Shown here: positions 53,747 to 63,765 of the stretch, piece after piece | Layout: each line of letters opens with the position of its first letter | Numbering within the stretch: position 1 is the stretch's first letter | Source: Rosettibacter primus | GTDB taxonomy: Bacteria > Bacteroidota > Ignavibacteria > Ignavibacteriales > Melioribacteraceae | Assembly: GCF_036860675.1 (NCBI RefSeq) | Contig: NZ_JAYKGK010000001.1 | Coordinates: 1 to 64,000 of the forward strand | DNA: 64,000 nucleotides | Direction of reading: 5' to 3' | The notes under the pieces: generated by a model | Databases searched by the model: none | The model's input: only the letters and a program-made list of their open reading frames with translations | Told to the model about the DNA's origin: nothing | Made by a program: the position numbers and the translations under genes

Positions 53747-55939
53747 ATGATCAACAGTTTATTCTGGATTGCCCCTGCATCTTCAATTCTTGCCTTATTT
53801 TTTGCCTGGTTTTTCTTCAAGCAAATGATGAAGGAAAGCGAAGGCACCGAAAAGATGGCAAGCATAGCTTCATATGTTCGCAAAGGAGCTATGGCTTACC
53901 TTAAACAACAATATAAAGTTGTTGGGATGTTCTTTATTGTCATAATGGTAATTTTCTTAATACTTGCATATGGTTTTAATGTTCAAAATCCGTGGGTACC
54001 ATTTGCATTTATAACTGGTGGTTTCTTTTCTGGTTTATCCGGATTTTTTGGAATGAAGACCGCAACATATGCTTCTGCAAGGACAGCAAATGCTGCCAGA
54101 GAATCATTAAATAAAGGATTAAAAATTGCATTCAGAAGCGGTGCTGTAATGGGTCTTGTTGTAGTTGGCCTTGGTCTTCTTGATATTTCAATCTGGTTTA
54201 CAATATTAAATTTTGTTTATCCTCATGCTACTGATGCACATAATCTTGTTGTAGTAACTACAACAATGTTAACATTCGGGATGGGAGCATCTACTCAAGC
54301 ATTATTTGCAAGAGTTGGAGGAGGAATCTTTACAAAAGCAGCAGATGTTGGTGCGGATTTAGTAGGTAAAGTTGAAGCTGGTATCCCGGAAGATGACCCA
54401 CGCAATCCAGCTACAATTGCAGATAATGTTGGAGATAATGTTGGTGATGTTGCAGGAATGGGTGCAGATTTATATGAATCTTACTGCGGTTCAATATTAG
54501 CAACGGCAGCTTTAGGAGCTTCTGCATTTGTAAATGCTCCAGAATTACAAATGAAAGCAGTTTTAGCTCCAATGCTTGTAGCAGCAGTAGGCATTGTTCT
54601 TTCCATAGTTGGTATTTTTATGGTAAGAACAAAAGAAGATGCAACTCAAAAAGATTTGCTTGCATCACTTTCAAGAGGAATAAATATTAGCTCTGTATTA
54701 ATTGTAGTTTTCTCTTATATTATTGTTAGCTTACTCGGCTTTGATAATGCACTTGGTATTTGGGGCTCAATTGTTACAGGTTTAGTAACAGGAATTATTA
54801 TCGGTAAATCAACTGAATATTATACTTCTCACTCATATAAACCAACTCAAAGAATTGCAGATAGTTCACAAACTGGTCCTGCGACTGTTATTATTTCTGG
54901 TTTAAGTATTGGAATGATGTCAACTGCAGTTCCTGTTGTTACAGTAGCATTTGGAATTATTTTTGCATTTCTATTTGCAACAGGTTTTGATTTAACAAAT
55001 ATTAACATGGGATTATATGGAATTGGTATTGCAGCTGTAGGTATGCTTTCAACACTTGGGATAACTCTTGCAACTGATGCTTATGGTCCGATTGCAGATA
55101 ATGCAGGTGGTAACGCAGAAATGAGTGGATTGGGTAAAGAAGTTCGTAAAAGAACTGATGCTCTCGATGCCTTAGGAAATACAACTGCAGCAACTGGGAA
55201 AGGATTTGCAATTGGTTCGGCTGCATTAACGGCACTTGCTCTTTTAGCTTCTTATGTTGAAGAAGTTAAAATTGCTCTTTTAAGAGCTGGTAAATTAATA
55301 CTTGATTTTGGAAATGGTGTTATTGTAGAAACTCAAAAAGCAAGTATTATGGATTTTATGAATTATTACCAAATTAATTTGATGAACCCAAATGTTCTTG
55401 TTGGTGTGTTTATTGGAGCAATGATGGCATTTTTATTCTGTGGCTTAACTATGAGTGCAGTTGGTCGTGCTGCTGGCAAAATGGTTGACGAAGTAAGAAG
55501 ACAATTTAAAACAATTCCCGGAATACTTGAAGGAACTGCAGAACCAGATTATGCAAGCTGTGTTGCAATTTCTACCAAAGGAGCTCAACACGAAATGATT
55601 CTTCCTTCTTTACTTGCAATTTTAGTCCCAATTATTACAGGTGTAATATTCGGTGTTGCTGGTGTAATGGGATTATTAACCGGAGGCCTTGGAGCTGGAT
55701 TTGTCCTTGCTATTTTTATGGCAAATTCAGGTGGGGCATGGGATAATGCAAAAAAATATATTGAAGAAGGAAATTACGGTGGAAAAGGTTCAAATTCGCA
55801 TAAAGCTGCTGTAATTGGTGATACTGTTGGAGATCCTTTCAAAGATACATCAGGTCCAAGCTTGAACATTTTAATTAAATTAATGAGCATGGTTTCAATT
55901 GTAATGGCTGGAGTTACAGTAGCATTTCATATTTTATAA
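53747..55939 (+). CDS. hppA: Membrane-bound ion-translocating pyrophosphatase, K+-dependent type
   Basis: A 730-residue integral membrane enzyme with about 16 helices that couples PPi hydrolysis to H+ or Na+ export. Substrate-site motifs are complete: DVGADLVGKVEAGIPEDDPR, NPATIADNVGDNVGDVAGMG near residue 222, DAYGPIADNAGG and GDTVGDPFKDTSGPS. In GNTTAATGKGFAIGSAAL (near 477) alanine occupies the position where K+-independent enzymes carry lysine, so K+ activation is expected. The choice between H+ and Na+ cannot be made securely. A terminator follows. Confidence 0.96.
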   Translation: MINSLFWIAPASSILALFFAWFFFKQMMKESEGTEKMASIASYVRKGAMAYLKQQYKVVGMFFIVIMVIFLILAYGFNVQNPWVPFAFITGGFFSGLSGFFGMKTATYASARTANAARESLNKGLKIAFRSGAVMGLVVVGLGLLDISIWFTILNFVYPHATDAHNLVVVTTTMLTFGMGASTQALFARVGGGIFTKAADVGADLVGKVEAGIPEDDPRNPATIADNVGDNVGDVAGMGADLYESYCGSILATAALGASAFVNAPELQMKAVLAPMLVAAVGIVLSIVGIFMVRTKEDATQKDLLASLSRGINISSVLIVVFSYIIVSLLGFDNALGIWGSIVTGLVTGIIIGKSTEYYTSHSYKPTQRIADSSQTGPATVIISGLSIGMMSTAVPVVTVAFGIIFAFLFATGFDLTNINMGLYGIGIAAVGMLSTLGITLATDAYGPIADNAGGNAEMSGLGKEVRKRTDALDALGNTTAATGKGFAIGSAALTALALLASYVEEVKIALLRAGKLILDFGNGVIVETQKASIMDFMNYYQINLMNPNVLVGVFIGAMMAFLFCGLTMSAVGRAAGKMVDEVRRQFKTIPGILEGTAEPDYASCVAISTKGAQHEMILPSLLAILVPIITGVIFGVAGVMGLLTGGLGAGFVLAIFMANSGGAWDNAKKYIEEGNYGGKGSNSHKAAVIGDTVGDPFKDTSGPSLNILIKLMSMVSIVMAGVTVAFHIL

Positions 55940-55960
55940 AAACAATTTATTTGAATTGAT

Positions 55961-55994
55961 GCCTGCTCAATTTTATTGAGCGGGCATTTTTTTT
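55961..55994 (+). terminator. Rho-independent terminator after hppA
   Basis: GCCTGCTCAA and TTGAGCGGGC form a ten-pair stem (one T-G pair) with a five-base loop, followed by ATTTTTTTT. It starts 21 bases after the stop. Confidence 0.92.
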
Positions 55995-56070
55995 GACTTA
56001 ACTTTTCTTGATTTATCAATAATGTTAATCTAATTTTGATAATAAAACTAATCAAAATTTTGGTGAATTT

Positions 56071-56970
56071 GTGAATCCTCTTAACAGAGCCATTGTCGAA
56101 GTAGTAAAAATTCTCCCCCAATCCATAGTTTTCATTTTTGCAAAAAGATATATAGCAGGCGAAACAATTGAAGATGGAGTTCGTGTGGTTAAAGAATTGA
56201 ATTCAAAAGGGATACTTGCTACTATGGATGTTCTGGGCGAAGCAGTTACAAACAAAGAAGAATCAGAACAAGCAAAACTCGAATGTCTTAATGTCCTTGA
56301 TGTTATTGAACAGTACAATCTGAAATCAAATTTATCAATCAAACCAACTCAAATGGGATTAAATATTGATAAGGAGTTTTGCTATCAGCAAGTTTCAGAA
56401 ATTCTTGAAAAAGCGGCAAAGTATAAAAATTTTGTACGCATTGATATGGAAGATTCCTCTACAACAGATGCAACTTTTGAACTTTATAAAAGATTAAGAA
56501 AAAAGTATGATAACGTTGGCATTGTAGTTCAAGCTTACTTAAGAAGAACTATGAATGATATCAAAAATTTAGATATGAAAGGAACTAATTACAGATTATG
56601 CAAAGGAATTTATATTGAATCAGAAAAAATAGCTTATAAGGATAGACAGGAAATTCGTGATAATTTTGTAAAAATTCTTGAGTACTTTTTTGATAATGGT
56701 AATTATGTGGGAATTGCAACACATGATGATTATCTTATTGAAAAAGCATATCAAATGATAAAAGAAAAAAATATTCCAAAGGACAAATTTGAATTTCAGA
56801 TGCTTTATGGAGTGAAAGAAAATTTGAGAGATAAAATTAATGCAGATGGATATAAAATCAGGGTTTATGTTCCTTTTGGGAAACACTGGTATAATTATTC
56901 AATTCGCAGACTTCAGGAAAATCCACAGGTAGCATGGTATATAACAAAAAGTATTTTTTCGCATAACTGA
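56071..56970 (+). CDS. Proline dehydrogenase
   Basis: A 299-residue FAD enzyme, oxidising proline to pyrroline-5-carboxylate, in the short monofunctional form. It has STKPTQ-like SIKPTQMGL, RIDMEDSS, VGIVVQAYLRRT, LCKGIYIESEKIAYKDR, GIATHDDYLI, FQMLYGV and the C-terminal YVPFGKHWYNYSIRRLQENP with the substrate-binding RR pair. Start is GTG 56071. The stop overlaps the tsaD start (TGATG). No P5C dehydrogenase gene lies in the window. Confidence 0.93.
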   Translation: MNPLNRAIVEVVKILPQSIVFIFAKRYIAGETIEDGVRVVKELNSKGILATMDVLGEAVTNKEESEQAKLECLNVLDVIEQYNLKSNLSIKPTQMGLNIDKEFCYQQVSEILEKAAKYKNFVRIDMEDSSTTDATFELYKRLRKKYDNVGIVVQAYLRRTMNDIKNLDMKGTNYRLCKGIYIESEKIAYKDRQEIRDNFVKILEYFFDNGNYVGIATHDDYLIEKAYQMIKEKNIPKDKFEFQMLYGVKENLRDKINADGYKIRVYVPFGKHWYNYSIRRLQENPQVAWYITKSIFSHN

Positions 56971-58013
56971 TGAATGTAATTGGAATAGAGACATCTTGCG
57001 ATGAGACTTCTGTTGCAGTGATATCAAACGGAAAATTGGTTTCCAATTTAATTTCTTCTCAAGATTTTCATGTTGATTATGGAGGTGTTGTCCCGGAATT
57101 ATCAAGCAGAGCTCATCTACAAATTTTAATGCCACTTCTAAAAAAGGCATTGAAAGATTCAGGAATTGAACTTAAAAAAATTGATTTAATAACTGCAACA
57201 GCAGGTCCAGGTTTAATTGGGGCATTGCTTGTTGGATTAACATTTGCAAAAGGTTTGGCTTATTCTCTTAAAAAAACTTTTATCCCTGTTAATCATATAG
57301 AGGGACATATATTTTCTGGTTTTTTAATGGAAGAAAAACCTGAGTTTCCTTATTTGTGTCTTGTAGTTTCAGGAGGTCATACACTTTTGCTTATTGTAAA
57401 GAGTGATGTTGAAATTATTAAACTAGGAACAACAGTAGATGATGCAGCTGGCGAAGCTTTTGATAAAGTATCTAAATTACTTGGACTTGGATATCCAGGC
57501 GGTCCACAAATTCAAAAAGTTTCTAATAATCAAAATTCCGATTTTGTTGAATTCCCGATTGCTCATTGTAAAAATGAATATGATTTTTCTTTTAGTGGAT
57601 TAAAAACTTCAGTCATTAGATTTATCCAGAAAGAATACGGAAGCAGCGATAAAATTCCAAAAGATCATATTCCATTAATTGCAGCATCTTTTCAAAAAGC
57701 TGTTGTAAATGCTCTAACAAAAAATGTTGAAAAAGCATTGCATAATTTCAATGTAAATTCAATTTCTCTTGTTGGCGGTGTAGCGGCAAATAAATTATTA
57801 AGAAATGAATTAGAAAAACTTTCTATTCGTTACAATAAAAAAATTGTAATACCATCACTTGAATTTTGCGGCGACAACGCTGCTATGATTGCATATCGTG
57901 GAATGAAACTTTATGAATATGCACAAAACACAAAAGAAAATTTATTCTATTTTTCTAATCATAATGCTTATCCTGACCTCACAGGCAATACATTTATTAG
58001 AGATTATCATTGA
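56970..58013 (+). CDS. tsaD: tRNA threonylcarbamoyladenosine transferase TsaD
   Basis: A 347-residue ASKHA-fold protein that completes t6A37 formation on ANN-decoding tRNAs with TsaB and TsaE. MNVIGIETSCDETSVAVI starts the nucleotide site. The metal motif HxEGH is in VNHIEGHIFSGFL (near residue 110), followed by LVVSGGHT, DDAAGEAFDK, LVGGVAANKLLR and FCGDNAAMIAYRG. Length and motifs are standard. Confidence 0.96.
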   Translation: MNVIGIETSCDETSVAVISNGKLVSNLISSQDFHVDYGGVVPELSSRAHLQILMPLLKKALKDSGIELKKIDLITATAGPGLIGALLVGLTFAKGLAYSLKKTFIPVNHIEGHIFSGFLMEEKPEFPYLCLVVSGGHTLLLIVKSDVEIIKLGTTVDDAAGEAFDKVSKLLGLGYPGGPQIQKVSNNQNSDFVEFPIAHCKNEYDFSFSGLKTSVIRFIQKEYGSSDKIPKDHIPLIAASFQKAVVNALTKNVEKALHNFNVNSISLVGGVAANKLLRNELEKLSIRYNKKIVIPSLEFCGDNAAMIAYRGMKLYEYAQNTKENLFYFSNHNAYPDLTGNTFIRDYH

Positions 58014-58042
58014 AATCATTAAATAATTAATCAGGATGGATA

Positions 58043-59095
58043 TTGATTACTGTTATTGAAGACAATGTAAAAAAAATTTTTAGCCGCAATGAAATTTATT
58101 TGCTAATTGCTTTTTTTGTATTTGTGCTTTCAATTTTGATATTTACTTTTTATTCACCAAATTATTATGATATGCCTTCGCCAGTTCAAATTGATATTCC
58201 AAAAGGGATGACACTCAATCAAATAATTGATTCACTTTATGCTAAAAAAATTATTCCAAGTAAAACAAATATGAAAATTGCAGCTGTAATTTATGGTGCA
58301 GAAAGAAAAATTAAAGCAGGAAGATATGTTATACCTAATGGATTAAACTATCTTCAACTTATTGAAGAATTAATAAATCCAACAAAATCATTACAAGTCC
58401 TTGTAACAATTCCAGAAGGAATCTGGCAAAATGAATTAGCAAAATTACTCAAAGAAAATTTGGGAATAGATTCTGCTAAAGTGATGGAATTGAGCAGAAG
58501 TAAATCATTTATTAATTCTCTTGAACTAAATGTTGATAATCTTGAGGGTTATCTTTTGCCGGAATCATATTATTTTTATTCAAATGCAACTGCAGAAGAA
58601 GTTCTCAGAAGATTAAAGAAAGAAATGGATAAATTTTTTGATGACCCAGATATTCAGAAGAGAATGAAAGAGTTGAAGATGAACAAAAATCAAGTTTTAA
58701 CATTGGCTTCAATTATTGATGCTGAATCAAATTATATTCCTGAATTTAAAAGAATTTCAGGTGTCTATCACAATCGATTAAAAAGAGGAATGCTTTTACA
58801 GGCAGACCCGACTGTTCAATATTTAATAAGGGAAAGAGAAAATAAAAGGGTTTACTACAAAGATTTGAACATTGATTCAAGATTTAATACTTATAAATAT
58901 GCAGGACTTCCACCAGCACCGATTAACAATCCTGGCAAAGATGCTATAATTGCAGCATTATTTCCAGAAAAACACAATTATCTTTTTTTTGTAGCAAATG
59001 GAATGGGACAACATAATTTCTCATCAAATCAATTTGAACATCAGGAGAACATAGCACGATACAGGAAATGGTTAAGAAGTCAAAATCAATATTAA
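58043..59095 (+). CDS. mltG: Endolytic murein transglycosylase MltG
   Basis: A 350-residue inner-membrane lytic transglycosylase that cuts nascent glycan strands. TTG 58043 is preceded by AGGATGGA. One N-terminal helix (about 18-38), a LysM-like part (about 50-125, VQIDIPKGMTLNQIIDSLY) and the catalytic YceG domain with LTLASIIDAESNY (catalytic Glu), SGVYHNRLKRGMLLQADPTV and YAGLPPAPINNPG. The 3' end overlaps the next gene by 28 bases. Confidence 0.93.
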   Translation: MITVIEDNVKKIFSRNEIYLLIAFFVFVLSILIFTFYSPNYYDMPSPVQIDIPKGMTLNQIIDSLYAKKIIPSKTNMKIAAVIYGAERKIKAGRYVIPNGLNYLQLIEELINPTKSLQVLVTIPEGIWQNELAKLLKENLGIDSAKVMELSRSKSFINSLELNVDNLEGYLLPESYYFYSNATAEEVLRRLKKEMDKFFDDPDIQKRMKELKMNKNQVLTLASIIDAESNYIPEFKRISGVYHNRLKRGMLLQADPTVQYLIRERENKRVYYKDLNIDSRFNTYKYAGLPPAPINNPGKDAIIAALFPEKHNYLFFVANGMGQHNFSSNQFEHQENIARYRKWLRSQNQY

Positions 59096-60735
59096 TATTA
59101 TGTGCAATTTTTATATGGAGTTGTGCAAATCAAATTCCACCTGGTGGCGGACCAGTTGATGTTGTTCCTCCACAAATAATTGAGGTTTTTCCTCCAAATG
59201 GGGCGACAAATTACAATAAAAATTATTTTGAAATTAAATTCAGTGAATATGTTGATAAAAGAACTGTGCGTGATGCAATTTTTATTTCTCCGCCGATGAA
59301 ATATCCTCTCGAGTTTGATTGGAGTGGAAGAACTTTAAGAATAAATTTTCAGGATACCTTAAAGAAAAATACAACTTACACAATTACAATCGGGGCAGGA
59401 ATAGAAGACTTAAATAATCACAACAAAATGATTGAACCCTTTTCATTTGCATTTTCAACAGGAGAAAAAATTGATTCAGGAAAAATCTCTGGAAAGATTT
59501 ATGATAAAAATCCTTCGGGAGTGATGGTATTTGCCTATAAAAAAAATGATAAAAAGATTAATCCATCAGAACAAAAACCAGATTTTGTTTCTGAAGTTGG
59601 TAATAATGGGAAATATTATCTGGTCGGATTAGGTGAAGGAGAATATTTTGTTTTTGCCATCCGAGATAAACGGAGAGATTTTTTATATCAAAATAATGAA
59701 GATGAATATGGTGTTCAGTTCAAAGAAATTGTTTTATCGAAAGAGATTAATGAAATAAATAATGTTGATTTCTTTTTGTCGAAAGAAGATACAATTGCCC
59801 CCAAAATATTAAGTGCATCAATGAAAGATATGAATCATATTCAAATTGAATTTAATGAAAGAATTGACAGCACAAGAATTTCAGTTGATAATTTTTATCT
59901 GCTTGATTCAACAACAAATGAAAAAATTATTCCAAAATATTTCTTTAAGGAGAGAGACAAACGAAATAAATATAATTTGTGCATTGCAAATACATTATCG
60001 AATAATAATAAAATATTTTTGACAGCAAAAAATATTTATGATGTTTATGGAAATAAAAATCAGGAAGAAGAAATTCTGTTGACTGTTGAAACAAAAAAAG
60101 ATACTACTCCGCCAAAGATTATAAATGTAGAAAGTCAATACCCGGACAACAAAACAGATTTTGACAATCCGATACTTACAATAAAATTTGATGATGGAAT
60201 ACAAGAAGACAGCTTAAAAGAAGCAGTAAGTGTTTTAGATGCAAAAGAAAACAAATTCCCGGTGGAAATTAAAAAAATTGATGATGCATCATTTGACATA
60301 ATTGTAAAATCAAAATTAAAGCAGAGAAGTGAATATCAGCTTAATATTAATCTAAGTAATTTATCAGATGCTGCAGGAAATAAAGTGGATTCTGTTTATA
60401 AGCATAAATTCATCATAGCAAGTGAACTTGATTTTTCTGGTATATCCGGTAAAGTCTTAATTGAAAGTGATACAAGTGATGTATTTGTTATCCTGCAAAG
60501 TTCTGACGAAAGTAAAAATATTTATAAACAAAAAGTCGATAAACAAAAAAATTTCTATATCAATAAAGTTCTGCCCGGCAAATATTTATTATGGGGATTT
60601 ATTGATAAAGATAAAAATGGTAATTATACTTTTGGGAAAATTAATCCATTTAAGTATGCAGAAGAATTTAAATTTTATCCCGATACATTAAACCTAAGAG
60701 CTCGCTGGCCTGTAGGGGATGTGATTTTGAAATAA
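59068..60735 (+). CDS. Ig-like domain (Big_5) lipoprotein
   Basis: A 555-residue predicted lipoprotein (lipobox IWSC near residue 19, followed by ANQIPPGGGP and DVVPPQII). The Big_5/SbsA-like Ig domain at about 30-130 includes SPPMKYPLEFDWSGRTL and FSFAFSTG. Further Ig-like or repeat strands follow to about 450 (APKILSA, PPKIINV), and the end has a carboxypeptidase-regulatory-like sandwich. The C-terminal PGKYLLWGFIDKDKNGNY is typical of this family in Bacteroidota. Probably an outer-membrane or surface protein; function unknown. Confidence 0.85.
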   Translation: MVKKSKSILILCAIFIWSCANQIPPGGGPVDVVPPQIIEVFPPNGATNYNKNYFEIKFSEYVDKRTVRDAIFISPPMKYPLEFDWSGRTLRINFQDTLKKNTTYTITIGAGIEDLNNHNKMIEPFSFAFSTGEKIDSGKISGKIYDKNPSGVMVFAYKKNDKKINPSEQKPDFVSEVGNNGKYYLVGLGEGEYFVFAIRDKRRDFLYQNNEDEYGVQFKEIVLSKEINEINNVDFFLSKEDTIAPKILSASMKDMNHIQIEFNERIDSTRISVDNFYLLDSTTNEKIIPKYFFKERDKRNKYNLCIANTLSNNNKIFLTAKNIYDVYGNKNQEEEILLTVETKKDTTPPKIINVESQYPDNKTDFDNPILTIKFDDGIQEDSLKEAVSVLDAKENKFPVEIKKIDDASFDIIVKSKLKQRSEYQLNINLSNLSDAAGNKVDSVYKHKFIIASELDFSGISGKVLIESDTSDVFVILQSSDESKNIYKQKVDKQKNFYINKVLPGKYLLWGFIDKDKNGNYTFGKINPFKYAEEFKFYPDTLNLRARWPVGDVILK

Positions 60736-60768
60736 GTGGGATTAATAGTTGAAGATTTTATTTAAAGT

Positions 60769-60830
60769 TAACAGTTACCAGTGAATAGTAAACAGTGAAT
60801 AGAGAATTGTGGACAGTTAATGGATAGAAG
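60769..60830. repeat. Minisatellite remnant between convergent genes
   Basis: AACAGTTACCAGTGAATAGT, AAACAGTGAATAG and GGACAGTTAATGG resemble the TAGTGAA heptamers at 15761-15854, but no four-helix-bundle gene is nearby. There is no clear terminator in this gap. Confidence 0.65.
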
Positions 60831-60840
60831 AACTATAGAT

Positions 60841-62094
60841 TTATTTATACAAATAATATTTTGATGACAATTTTTTGAACCATTTGATATCTTTATTCAA
60901 AAATTCTTTTATATCATCGAACCTGTATCTTTTAGAAAATTGGATACGAATTTTGTCTGTTCCAAGAACTCTATCGAACATTTTTATTCTTGTGGAGTCT
61001 GCAATGCTAAAAATTTTTTTATCAGGATAAAGTTTATTAAGGACTTCAAAAAAATAAAATTGAATTTGCATCAAATTAACCTTATCAAAATCGTAAATGT
61101 GAATTTGAACGCCATTCAAAATTTTATTCTGCCATTTACCATATAATGGTTTGTAACTAATTGGTCTAAAAATTACACCATTAAGTTTTAGTGAATTCAT
61201 GTAAACTGCAAGTGTATCAGGATTAATCCACTCGGCAGCAAAAGTTTGAAATGGCAGTGTATAACTAATTCCAATAGAAATTTCATTTAATTCACCAAGA
61301 ATTCCAGTTGCTACAAGATAAAAAGGAATTTTGCTGTCAGGAACATTTGCCGATGTTGGTACCCAGATTAATTTGGTATCATCGAATTTCATCCAACGAT
61401 GCCAGCCCTTCATTTTAACTACTTTTAATTTACACTTCAAACCATTTGTAAGCATTTTTTCATTGTTAAGCATTAGAGCTAATTCACCGCATGTTAAACC
61501 ATATACATAAGGAATTTTATATTTACTTACGAAAGAAGTAAAATTATCTTCAACTACATTACCTTCAATGCGCAGACCGCCGAGTGGATTTGGTCTATCA
61601 AGAACAACAAAATCAATATTATTTTCAGCTGCTGCTTCCATTGCAAGTCCAAGTGTAGAAATATATGTGTAAGAACGACATCCAATATCCTGAATATCAT
61701 AGACCAATACATCAATATCTTTCAGCATTTCTGATGTGGGTTTTTGAGTTTTGCCATATAAAGAATAGTATTTAATTCCTGTTGTGCTGTCAAAAAAATC
61801 TTCTACAAATTCACCTGAACCTGCAACACCTTTAATACCATGTTCTGGACTGAAAACAGCAATTAGTTTAAAATTTTTTGCTTTTTTGAATAAATCAACA
61901 GTGGACTTTAAATTACTATTTACGCTTGTATGATTTGCAATCAATCCAACACGTTTACCATCGAGCAAAGAAAAATTATCTTTTTCGAGAATATCAATAC
62001 CGAGTAAAACTTTAGGATTCTGAGAAAATACACTCAGGTTACAGATAAAAAAGTATAATGAAAATGCGAGAATAATTTTTAATGAATTTTTCAT
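60841..62094 (-). CDS. namZ: DUF1343 / exo-beta-N-acetylmuramidase NamZ
   Basis: A 417-residue exported protein (signal peptide ending SVFSQ). GIDILEKDNFSLLDGKRVGLI, NHTSVNSNLKSTVDLF, FSPEHGIKG, DIQDIGCRSYTYISTL, LDRPNPLGGLRIEGN and YGLTCGELALMLN are characteristic of DUF1343, whose founding enzyme NamZ removes terminal MurNAc from peptidoglycan fragments. It is the last gene of the minus-strand cluster and overlaps the upstream stop by one base. A link to histidine breakdown is probably only transcriptional. Confidence 0.9.
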   Translation of the reverse strand: MKNSLKIILAFSLYFFICNLSVFSQNPKVLLGIDILEKDNFSLLDGKRVGLIANHTSVNSNLKSTVDLFKKAKNFKLIAVFSPEHGIKGVAGSGEFVEDFFDSTTGIKYYSLYGKTQKPTSEMLKDIDVLVYDIQDIGCRSYTYISTLGLAMEAAAENNIDFVVLDRPNPLGGLRIEGNVVEDNFTSFVSKYKIPYVYGLTCGELALMLNNEKMLTNGLKCKLKVVKMKGWHRWMKFDDTKLIWVPTSANVPDSKIPFYLVATGILGELNEISIGISYTLPFQTFAAEWINPDTLAVYMNSLKLNGVIFRPISYKPLYGKWQNKILNGVQIHIYDFDKVNLMQIQFYFFEVLNKLYPDKKIFSIADSTRIKMFDRVLGTDKIRIQFSKRYRFDDIKEFLNKDIKWFKKLSSKYYLYK

Positions 62095-62723
62095 TATGAT
62101 TTTAATAAACTCGTAATAATATTCAAATATAAATCGGTTGTTTTTTGAACTTCATCAAAAATCACCTGAACACTTTTATAAAATTCCGAAGCAATAGTTT
62201 GATTGTTTAACGATTTGCAATTTATTAATACATTCAAATATGCTGATTGAGCAGAAGATTTAATTAATGATACTGCAACACCGGCATCCGAAATTGAGTT
62301 TTTATTTCCTTTATCAATAATAATTTTTAATAAAGGCAAAATTGAACTGCAGTATTTAATAACTTCAGATGGAATTTCAGCTGCATGTAATGTAGCTTCT
62401 TCAATTTTTTTAGAACGAATCTCAATTTGTTCTTCATTTTCTTTTGGAAGTTTCATTGCTTCCATAACTTTGTTGAAAGCTTCGTTGTCTTTTTGAGCCA
62501 GCTCAAGAAATTTTTTTTGGTAATCTTCGAGTTTTTCTTTAAGTGAGATTATTTCACTTTCTACATCGGCATATTTTTTCTTTCCTATTGTCAGATTACA
62601 AACCATAATGCCAAGACTTGAAGCTAAAGCTCCACAAAATGCAGCAACATTTCCACCGCCTGGAGTAGGAGAACTTGAGGATAATTCTGCTAAGTATTCT
62701 AAAATAGTTTTTGATGCATTCAT
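62094..62723 (-). CDS. Formimidoyltetrahydrofolate cyclodeaminase / methenyl-THF cyclohydrolase
   Basis: A 209-residue all-helical enzyme of the FTCD_C family: LAELSSSSPTPGGGNVAAFC, GALASSLGIMVCNLTIGKKK, and ISDAGVAVSLIKSSAQSAYL. It deaminates or hydrolyses formimino/methenyl-tetrahydrofolate formed by the transferase encoded just upstream (15 bases). Hydrolase and deaminase forms cannot be separated by eye; with ftcD and hutI adjacent, the deaminase role is preferred. Confidence 0.9.
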   Translation of the reverse strand: MNASKTILEYLAELSSSSPTPGGGNVAAFCGALASSLGIMVCNLTIGKKKYADVESEIISLKEKLEDYQKKFLELAQKDNEAFNKVMEAMKLPKENEEQIEIRSKKIEEATLHAAEIPSEVIKYCSSILPLLKIIIDKGNKNSISDAGVAVSLIKSSAQSAYLNVLINCKSLNNQTIASEFYKSVQVIFDEVQKTTDLYLNIITSLLKS

Positions 62724-62738
62724 AAAATTTACCTTTAT

Positions 62739-63758
62739 TTAGTTAATCATGTATTCAATAATTTTTTCTTCGGGTTTAAATTTATTCAAAGAATTTAATC
62801 CAAGATTTTCAATTGCCGCTTCAATTAATTTTGTTTCATCGGATTCTTTATTATTTGTATAAAATCTACCTGCTTCTAAGATTGCTTTTAATGGAACCAA
62901 TCCTACAATTTCACTTCCGCAAACTTCTACACCAAGTTTGGCAGCTTCTTTTTTTACTTCTTCGTAAGCTGTATAAATTGGGGTAACAAGATAGTTTGTT
63001 AAATTCATTGAAACCTGAGTTATATTATATTTTTCAAGAAAAACTCCCATAGCTTTTACTTCTTTTAATCTTCCAGGAACTCTTACTGTTTTGCCATTAA
63101 TTTTGATTATGTTCCCAAATTCATCACGCTTGGGATAACCGCTTTCACGCAGCAGTTCACTAATTTCTTTAGCAAATCTTATGTCGTTTGATTTAATATT
63201 AACATTATAAGCAATTAAAAAGAATCTTGCACCTGTTACAATTGCACCAAGTTTTGGATTAAAAATTGGTTCACCATAATCTGGTATCCATTCTGGATTT
63301 TTTAATTTTTCTTCAAGTCCCTCATATTCTCCCTGTCTGATATTAGAAAGACTTTTTCTTTCAGGTTTGCGAGCCGAATATTCATATAAATAAACTGGAA
63401 CATTCAACTCACGAGAAATTATTTCAGCAAATTGTTCTGATATTTTTACACACTCTTCCATTGTAACATTTGAAACTGGAACAAATGGTACAACATCAAT
63501 GGCTCCTATTCGTGGATGTTCTCCTTTATGGTAACGCATGTCTATGTTTTTTGCAGCTGCTTTGCAGACATTTATTGCACCATTAAGAATTCCGTTTTCG
63601 TTTCCTGCCATTGTTACAACAACTCGATTATAATCTGCATCAGGTTCAAGATTTAGTAATTTAACATCTGGAGTATCAGCAATTGCATTTCGAATTTCAT
63701 TAAAAGTATTTTCATTTCTACCTTCGCTGAAATTTGGAACGCACTCAATGATTTTCAT
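62739..63758 (-). CDS. ftcD: Glutamate formimidoyltransferase
   Basis: A 339-residue enzyme transferring the formimino group of formimino-glutamate to tetrahydrofolate, the last step of histidine breakdown in this route. MKIIECVPNFSEGRN, DADYNRVVVTMAG, HKGEHPRIGAIDVVPFVPV and GARFFLIAYNVNI are family motifs, including the catalytic His region. It is seven bases downstream of hutI and upstream of the cyclodeaminase. Confidence 0.95.
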   Translation of the reverse strand: MKIIECVPNFSEGRNENTFNEIRNAIADTPDVKLLNLEPDADYNRVVVTMAGNENGILNGAINVCKAAAKNIDMRYHKGEHPRIGAIDVVPFVPVSNVTMEECVKISEQFAEIISRELNVPVYLYEYSARKPERKSLSNIRQGEYEGLEEKLKNPEWIPDYGEPIFNPKLGAIVTGARFFLIAYNVNIKSNDIRFAKEISELLRESGYPKRDEFGNIIKINGKTVRVPGRLKEVKAMGVFLEKYNITQVSMNLTNYLVTPIYTAYEEVKKEAAKLGVEVCGSEIVGLVPLKAILEAGRFYTNNKESDETKLIEAAIENLGLNSLNKFKPEEKIIEYMIN

Positions 63759-63765
63759 TTTGTCC

